64,000 bases of DNA, from positions 83,427,337 through 83,491,336 of the forward strand of contig CATIUR010000004.1 in NCBI GenBank assembly GCA_949592205.1, read 5' to 3'. This document shows positions 58,167-64,000 of this stretch, in pieces (position 1 is the stretch's first letter; each line of letters opens with the position of its first letter). Source of the DNA: Helichrysum umbraculigerum (lineage: Eukaryota > Streptophyta > Magnoliopsida > Asterales > Asteraceae). Under the pieces are notes generated by a model that had not been told where the DNA came from, ran no database searches, and saw only the letters and a program-made list of their open reading frames with translations. Made by a program: the position numbers and the translations under genes.

Positions 58167-61100
58167 ATGCCGCCAAAGACACGACCTTACACAGATGCTC
58201 AGATCACGTCACTCATAACCCAGGCTGTTACTGAAGCCTTGGCTCGGAATACCCCACCCAACTCCACAAGAAACAGCGATACCGCTGGAACCTCTGCCGT
58301 CAAACCTTGTTCTTACAAGGACTTCCAAAGCTGCAAACCCTCGAGCTTCAAGGGTTCTGAAGGAGCCATCGGACTGATCAGATGGTTCGAGAAAATGGAA
58401 ACTGTTTTCCGTGTTAGTAAATGCGCGGAGAATGACAAAGTAAACTTCGCCACCTGCTCTCTTGAAGATGATGCCCACTCTTGGTGGAATTCATATACCC
58501 AATCAGTGGGTGCTGACATTGCCTACCAACTCACTTGGGAGGAATTGAAGGCAAAACTCACTGCCAAATACTGCTCGATCGCCAAACTCCAAAAGCTAGA
58601 TGAGGAGTTTTGGAATTTGAAGGTTCAGGGTGGTGACATCGATGGTTATACCACCAGGTTTCAACAACTAGCTGCCCTCCGCCCAGCTATGGTAAGCACT
58701 GAACCTGATAAAATCAGGAAGTACGCCCTTGGTCTCCCTGATTTTGTTCGGGGACACGTCATCTCTTCCAAACCAACCACCATTGACGGTGCAATCTCAT
58801 TGGCCCAAGACCTGATGTCTATGAGCCAAGATTCTGAACCACCCACTTCATCCTCCCAAAACAACAAACGCAAGTGGTCTGACCACCACAACAACTCCTC
58901 CAACCAACAAAACAAGAAACCTGACACCATCAAAGCCTACAACACCACCAGTGACATCATCCGGGGTTACACTGGGAGCAAACCCTATTGTCCCAAGTGC
59001 AGTCGCCACCACGAAGGTTCCTGTGGTCCCTTTTGCAACAACTGCAAGAGGTACGGCCACCTCACAAAAGATTGCCGCTCTCCTACCAACAATAATTCCA
59101 ACAACAACACCAGACCACCCAAAGTATGCTTTGAGTGTGGGAAACCTGGGCATTTCAGGGACTCATGCCCAAAACTGAAGAACAACAACAACAACAACCG
59201 CAACAACAGCAACAACAACAACACTCGCAGCAGAGCTTTTGTCATCAAATCTGGGGATGCCCGCCAAGACCCGAATGTGGTCTCGGGTATGTTCCTCCTC
59301 AACAACTTAACTGCTTCTGTTCTATTTGATACTGGTGCTGATAAAAGCTTTATCTCCGATGATTTTTGCCCATTACTTGACATCACTCCTGTTGCCTTAG
59401 ATGTTAAGTACACTGTAGAGCTAGCAAATGGAAAACTTGTAGAAACCACCAGTGTGATACCTAATTGCACTTTAAACCTAGCTGACGAAACCTTTTCGAT
59501 CGACCTTATACCCATTGAAATCGGAAGTTTCGACGTCATTATTGGAATGGACTGGTTGTCCAAACATCGAGCTGAAATCGTTTGTCACGATAAAATCGTC
59601 CGTATCCCACTCGCGGTTGGTGGAACCTTGATCATACAGGGAGAGACCGGTGGGACGGGACTCAATATAATCTCCTGCTTAAAAACCCGAAAATTTCTGA
59701 GAAAGGGTTACCCCGCAATACTTGCACACATCACAGAGAAGAAGTCGGAGGAGAAGCGACTTGAGGATGTGCCAATTGTTAGAGACTTTCCCGAAGTCTT
59801 TCCGGAAGAATTACCTGGTCTACCTCCGCCTAGACAGGTAGAGTTCTCGATTGATCTTGTGCCGGGTGCCGCACCGGTGGCCCGCGCACCGTACCGTTTA
59901 GCCCCATCCGAACTTCAGGAGTTGTCCTCTCAGTTACAGGAACTTCTGGATCGAGGATTCATTAGACCGAGTTCTTCACCTTGGGGAGCTCCGGTCTTAT
60001 TTGTCAAAAAGAAGGACGGTTCATTCCGAATGTGCATCGACTATCGAGAGTTGAATAAATTGACCGTCAAGAACCGTTATCCACTTCCTCGCATTGATGA
60101 TCTATTCGACCAACTTCAGGGTTCAAGTTTCTACTCAAAAATCGACCTGCGATCAGGCTATCATCAGTTACGAGTTCGCGACACCGATATTCCAAAAACT
60201 GCTTTCAGAACTCGTTACGGGCACTACGAATTCCAAGTGATGCCCTTTGGTCTAACCAACGCACCGGCTGTATTCATGGATCTCATGAACCGGGTGTGCA
60301 AACCTTACCTCGACAAGTTTGTCATTGTCTTTATCGATGACATACTCATTTACTCGCGCAATGAGCAGGAACATGCGCAACACCTTAAGACCATCCTTGA
60401 ACTACTTAGACACGAGGAGCTTTACGCTAAATTCTCTAAGTGTGAGTTCTGGATTCAAACCGTTCAATTTCTTGGTCACGTGATCGACAGTCAGGGAATT
60501 CACGTGGACCCATCAAAGATCGAGGCAATCAAAGACTGGCAAGCACCCACCTCTGCAACTGAAGTACGTCAATTCTTGGGTCTTGCTGGGTACTATCGGC
60601 GATTTATCGAAAATTTCTCTAAAATAGCTCAACCACTTACGGTACTGACTCAGAAGGACAAAAGGTTCGATTGGACCGAAAAACAAGAGTCAGCGTTCCA
60701 ACTTTTGAAACAAAAGCTTTGCAGTGCTCCGATTCTATCCTTACCCGAAGGCACCGATGACTTCGTGGTATACTGCGATGCTTCCCATCAAGGTCTCGGT
60801 TGTGTGTTGATGCAACGAGACAAGGTCATTGCTTATGCCTCACGACAGCTAAAAATTCACGAAAAGAACTACACCACTCATGATCTCGAACTTGGAGCTG
60901 TCGTTTTTGCCCTCAAAATCTGGAGACATTATCTCTACGGCACTAAGTGCACCATTTTTACCGATCATAAAAGTCTCCAACATATCTTCGATCAGAAGGA
61001 TCTCAATATGAGGCAACGTCGATGGGTTGAGTTGCTTACCGATTACGATTGCGAGATCAAGTACCATCCAGGGAAGGCTAATGTTGTAGCCGATGCCCTC

Positions 61101-62618
61101 AGTCGAAAGGAACGATCAAAACCCCTTCGAGTCCGAGCCCTCAGTATGACCATTCATAACGATCTTACCATTCAAATTCATACCGCTCAGATCGAAGCCC
61201 TGAAACCGGAAAACATCAAACATGAAGCCTTGCGGGGCATTGACAAACAATTTGAAATCAAATCTAACGGGATTAGGTATTTCTCAAACCGAATCTGGTT
61301 GCCTAGTTCTGGGAACCTAAGAGACTTGGTGATGGACGAGGCTCACAAGTCTAAATATTCTATTCATCCGGGATCCGATAAGATGTACCACGGTATTAAG
61401 GAATTTTATTGGTGGCCAAACATGAAAGCCGAAATCGCCACTTATGTCAGCAAGTGTCTTACTTGCTCGAAAGTCAAAACCGAACATCAGAAACCTCCTG
61501 GTTTACTCCAACAACCTGAAATCCCCGAATGGAAATGGGAACAAATTGCCATGGATTTCATAACCAAACTACCCAAGTCGTCGAGCAGTTGCGATACCAT
61601 TTGGGTGATCGTCGATCGTCTCACCAAATCTGCTCATTTTCTGGCAATCAAGGAAAACGATAAAATGGAACGCCTTACACAAATCTACATCAAGGAAATC
61701 GTTTCTCATCACGGTGTTCCAATCTCGATCATCTCTGACAGGGATGCCCGTTTCACCTCTCACTTTTGGCAATCACTTCAAAAAGCATTGGGTACCCGTC
61801 TCGATATGAGTACCGCGTACCATCCTCAAACCGATGGCCAAAGTGAACGAACCATTCAAACCTTGGAAGATATGCTACGCGCCTGCGTAGTTGATTTCGG
61901 TACAAACTGGGAAAAACATCTACCGTTGTGCGAATTTTCGTACAATAACAGTTATCACGCCAGCATTAAGGCAGCACCTTTTGAGGCACTGTACGGTCGT
62001 AAGTGCCGATCACCGATCTGTTGGACTGAAGTGGGAGATAGTCAACTCACTGGTCCTGAACTCATACACGCCACCACCGAGAAAATTGTGGAAATCCAAA
62101 ATCGACTCAAAGCCGCACGTGATCGTCAGAAAAGTTATGCTGACGTGAGACGCAAACCACTCGAGTTCCAAGTTGGGGATCGAGTACTCTTAAAAGTATC
62201 GCCTTGGAAAGGCGTCATCCGTTTTGGCAAACGCGGGAAGTTGAATCCCCGGTACATTGGGCCTTTTGAGATCCTCGAACGGATTGGCCCCGTAGCTTAT
62301 CGATTGCAGCTGCCATCCGAACTCAGCAGCGTGCACCCTACTTTTCATGTTTCGAATTTGAAGAAGTGTCTGTCTGATGAGACACTTATCATTCCACTCG
62401 ATGAAATTCGTGTTGACGATAAACTTCACTTCGTTGAGGAACCTGCTGAAATTATGGACCGTGAGGTCAAACAACTGAAACAAAGTCGTATTCCCATCGT
62501 CAAGGTCAGATGGAATTCGCGGCGTGGTCCGGAATTCACCTGGGAACGGGAAGACCAAATGCGACTCAAATATCCTCAACTCTTCACTGATTCTACATCA
62601 AACACGACTTCGAACTAA
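58167..62618 (+). CDS. gag-pol: TEK-2 Gag-Pol polyprotein with chromodomain, intact
   Basis: 1483 codons without interruption; the ATG at 58167 is chosen because it opens the frame well upstream of the capsid core. Domains: capsid about 50-225 (GLIRWFEKMETVF, SLEDDAHSWWNSY); nucleocapsid with CCHC knuckles at 290-303 and 321-334 and a degenerate one at 275-286, with Asn-rich linkers; protease with DTG at 388-390; RT about 540-790 with FIDD at 722-725; RNase H about 865-980 (Asp871, Glu908, Asp933, Asp976); integrase HHCC 1060-1100 and catalytic Asp1130, Asp1191, Glu1227 (35 residues apart); GPF at 1365-1367; chromodomain about 1420-1475. All catalytic residues are present. Gag and Pol share one frame without a shift, as in many chromoviruses. 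It acts in reverse transcription and chromatin-targeted integration. Confidence 0.97.
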   Translation: MPPKTRPYTDAQITSLITQAVTEALARNTPPNSTRNSDTAGTSAVKPCSYKDFQSCKPSSFKGSEGAIGLIRWFEKMETVFRVSKCAENDKVNFATCSLEDDAHSWWNSYTQSVGADIAYQLTWEELKAKLTAKYCSIAKLQKLDEEFWNLKVQGGDIDGYTTRFQQLAALRPAMVSTEPDKIRKYALGLPDFVRGHVISSKPTTIDGAISLAQDLMSMSQDSEPPTSSSQNNKRKWSDHHNNSSNQQNKKPDTIKAYNTTSDIIRGYTGSKPYCPKCSRHHEGSCGPFCNNCKRYGHLTKDCRSPTNNNSNNNTRPPKVCFECGKPGHFRDSCPKLKNNNNNNRNNSNNNNTRSRAFVIKSGDARQDPNVVSGMFLLNNLTASVLFDTGADKSFISDDFCPLLDITPVALDVKYTVELANGKLVETTSVIPNCTLNLADETFSIDLIPIEIGSFDVIIGMDWLSKHRAEIVCHDKIVRIPLAVGGTLIIQGETGGTGLNIISCLKTRKFLRKGYPAILAHITEKKSEEKRLEDVPIVRDFPEVFPEELPGLPPPRQVEFSIDLVPGAAPVARAPYRLAPSELQELSSQLQELLDRGFIRPSSSPWGAPVLFVKKKDGSFRMCIDYRELNKLTVKNRYPLPRIDDLFDQLQGSSFYSKIDLRSGYHQLRVRDTDIPKTAFRTRYGHYEFQVMPFGLTNAPAVFMDLMNRVCKPYLDKFVIVFIDDILIYSRNEQEHAQHLKTILELLRHEELYAKFSKCEFWIQTVQFLGHVIDSQGIHVDPSKIEAIKDWQAPTSATEVRQFLGLAGYYRRFIENFSKIAQPLTVLTQKDKRFDWTEKQESAFQLLKQKLCSAPILSLPEGTDDFVVYCDASHQGLGCVLMQRDKVIAYASRQLKIHEKNYTTHDLELGAVVFALKIWRHYLYGTKCTIFTDHKSLQHIFDQKDLNMRQRRWVELLTDYDCEIKYHPGKANVVADALSRKERSKPLRVRALSMTIHNDLTIQIHTAQIEALKPENIKHEALRGIDKQFEIKSNGIRYFSNRIWLPSSGNLRDLVMDEAHKSKYSIHPGSDKMYHGIKEFYWWPNMKAEIATYVSKCLTCSKVKTEHQKPPGLLQQPEIPEWKWEQIAMDFITKLPKSSSSCDTIWVIVDRLTKSAHFLAIKENDKMERLTQIYIKEIVSHHGVPISIISDRDARFTSHFWQSLQKALGTRLDMSTAYHPQTDGQSERTIQTLEDMLRACVVDFGTNWEKHLPLCEFSYNNSYHASIKAAPFEALYGRKCRSPICWTEVGDSQLTGPELIHATTEKIVEIQNRLKAARDRQKSYADVRRKPLEFQVGDRVLLKVSPWKGVIRFGKRGKLNPRYIGPFEILERIGPVAYRLQLPSELSSVHPTFHVSNLKKCLSDETLIIPLDEIRVDDKLHFVEEPAEIMDREVKQLKQSRIPIVKVRWNSRRGPEFTWEREDQMRLKYPQLFTDSTSNTTSN

Positions 62619-62652
62619 ATTTCGGGACGAAATTCTTCTAACAGGGGGAGAA
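62618..62652 (+). other. TEK-2 3' inverted repeat and polypurine tract
   Basis: AATTTCG-GGA-CGAAATT (62618-62634) overlaps the last base of the stop codon. AACAGGGGGAGAA then abuts the 3' LTR at 62653 and would prime plus-strand synthesis. The inverted repeat is also present in complex D, LTR-B and, with a longer loop, TEK-1 (7173-7190). Confidence 0.85.
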
Positions 62653-64000
62653 TGTAACACCCGCCAAATTAGGACTAGTAATTAGTGCCTAATCATATGT
62701 TAATACATGTAATTAGTTCCTTGTTAGGCTAATTAATGTATCGAATTATATATATTGTGAATATATACGAATATGCGATTTGATTAAATCGTACGCAATT
62801 TAAATCGGATGTATTTCGATTCAATATTATACGGACGTTGGTGACTCATTTTATTAAATAACGCTTTTATGTCAAAAATATTATTTTGATAATATTTCGT
62901 ATTCATTCGTATCGTACAAACCAAACTTACACGATTTAAAACATTAAACCGCGCAAACGAAATAAACTAACTTACGTTTTATAACACAAATATAAAATGA
63001 TTTGTAAAATATTTAAATAATATATCGCGTAATAAATCGTAATTTAAAACTTATAATTAAAATGTAAATAATTATTTAACGATTAAACGACGGAGCAAAC
63101 GAACACCGCACAGAGCGGGAACGCGGGGCGAAAATGGGAGGATAACCTCCCATTCCCACCTTTTCTTTCTTCATTTCACCCATTACTTCTCTCTCTCTCT
63201 TTTCTTTCCTCTCTTTCACCAACACACCCCAAAATCCACAAAACCGCAAAATACTACCACGAAACGCGACCGGATCACAAATATTTTTAGAGATTAACGA
63301 CCACCTCGCAACGATCTACATTTCTACCTTTCCGGATTTTCATTTCGGCAAATTGTAAGTTTCCGACAAAATCCCGAAATCACTCGATTCTTAGTATTTT
63401 TCATTTGTGGTTGTTATTATAACTAGTATATGTCCATTACAATGAATAGAACACGAATTTATAGCTTGAAAACGGGTTAAAAACGGATTTTTGGCCGGAA
63501 AATGTTGAACAGCCGGACTTTCTGGGCTGGTGTTCATCCATGCGACACAAGCATTGTGTCGCATGTTGTGTCGTATTTTGGCTTTAGTGTCGCATAAAAT
63601 CCCTTGTGTCGTACCTTGTGTCGTACTTGATAATCAGTGTCGCAAGACCTGCGACACAACCACTATGTCGCATACCCCATACGACACAACCACTATGTCG
63701 CTGTTGAATCAGCATCTCGCATCTATGCGACACAACCATTGTGTCGCATAGACATTGTGTCGCATTCTTATGCGACACAACCCTTGTGTCGCATAATCAC
63801 TTTTGTGTCGCATATTGTGTCGCAAAACACAGAAAACTCAGATTTTTATTAAGTGTCGAGACTCGAAATTTATCACTCGATTTTACCCGAATTCAGATCC
63901 CAGATGTGTTTTTCGTCAAAACAATATAGTAGAAATAAAAATTTTCCAAGCTGACCTGGCAGCTCGACCCCAGCCAGGGGCTCTGCCCCTTGGACCCCGC
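62653..64000 (+). mobile_element. TEK-2 3' LTR, cut by window end
   Basis: First 1348 bp of the LTR, equal to 54484-55831 with one substitution seen. It includes the donor-like site (63355), the palindrome array (63540-63825) and the start of the GC-rich hairpins. Confidence 0.95.

Larger units (their letters stand above)
54484..64000 (+). mobile_element. TEK-2: young, coding-intact Tekay-like chromovirus (3' LTR cut by window)
   Basis: 5' LTR 54484-57058, PBS, extra ORF, gag-pol, PPT and 3' LTR from 62653. The 1348 bp of 3' LTR in the window match the 5' LTR without indels, and I found one substitution (a T/C near 55213 and 63382). The candidate left TSD is TAGGT (54479-54483); its partner is outside. 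The intact 1483-codon frame and LTR identity mark it as recently active. Confidence 0.95.

Overview
The window is repeat-rich plant nuclear DNA built almost entirely of nested Ty3/gypsy LTR retrotransposons. I see no convincing host gene, rRNA or tRNA gene. AT-rich non-coding DNA, tRNA-iMet and Athila-type primer sites and Tekay-like and Athila-like coding regions indicate a large eudicot genome. The family mix is compatible with Asteraceae, but that is inference.

Layout, left to right. 1-2226: minus-strand Ty3-type LTR cut by the window edge, inserted in the 3' end of a plus-strand Athila-like element (ATH-2, internal tail 2232-2517, LTR 2518-4630). 4631-4777 and 14246-18570: a minus-strand Athila-like element (ATH-1) with an env-like ORF and a fragment of an unknown helical domain ('X'). 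It is split by a complete minus-strand chromovirus (TEK-1, 4778-14240, TSD ATTTT). 18571 onward: a plus-strand Athila-like element (ATH-3) with LTR, PBS, gag, protease and the same X domain where RT, RNase H and integrase would be expected. It is split by solo LTR-A (22692-25616, TSD AACCA) and later by a minus-strand LTR-B.

A segment of about 8.1 kb (23461-31566), from inside LTR-A through ATH-3 and LTR-B into LTR-C, is tandemly repeated at 31567-39705. The intact solo LTR-C is 37713-40490 (TSD TAATA). LTR-B continues at 40496-42699, is split by an LTR-internal-LTR-internal-LTR complex of a non-coding element (complex D, 42700-53584, TSD GTGAT), and ends at 54107. The internal region of the LTR-B element (54108-54483) is cut by a young chromovirus (TEK-2, 54484 to beyond 64000).

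TEK-2 is the only element here with an intact gag-pol (1483 codons, ending in a chromodomain). It also has an extra coiled-coil ORF between PBS and gag. Complex D has no coding capacity but shares its leader and 3' PPT region with TEK-2, so a TEK-2-like element may mobilise it in trans.

The most unusual signal is shared LTR architecture. Several families carry a pyrimidine-rich leader, a GTAAG donor-like site, a family-specific array of short palindromes, a near-invariant AG|GTGAGT site, a second tandem array, and a CTGAC...CAG|G acceptor-like site. This looks like a conserved, possibly recursively spliced intron inside the LTR, with the palindrome arrays in its first half. All element boundaries were read by eye from terminal repeats and TSDs.
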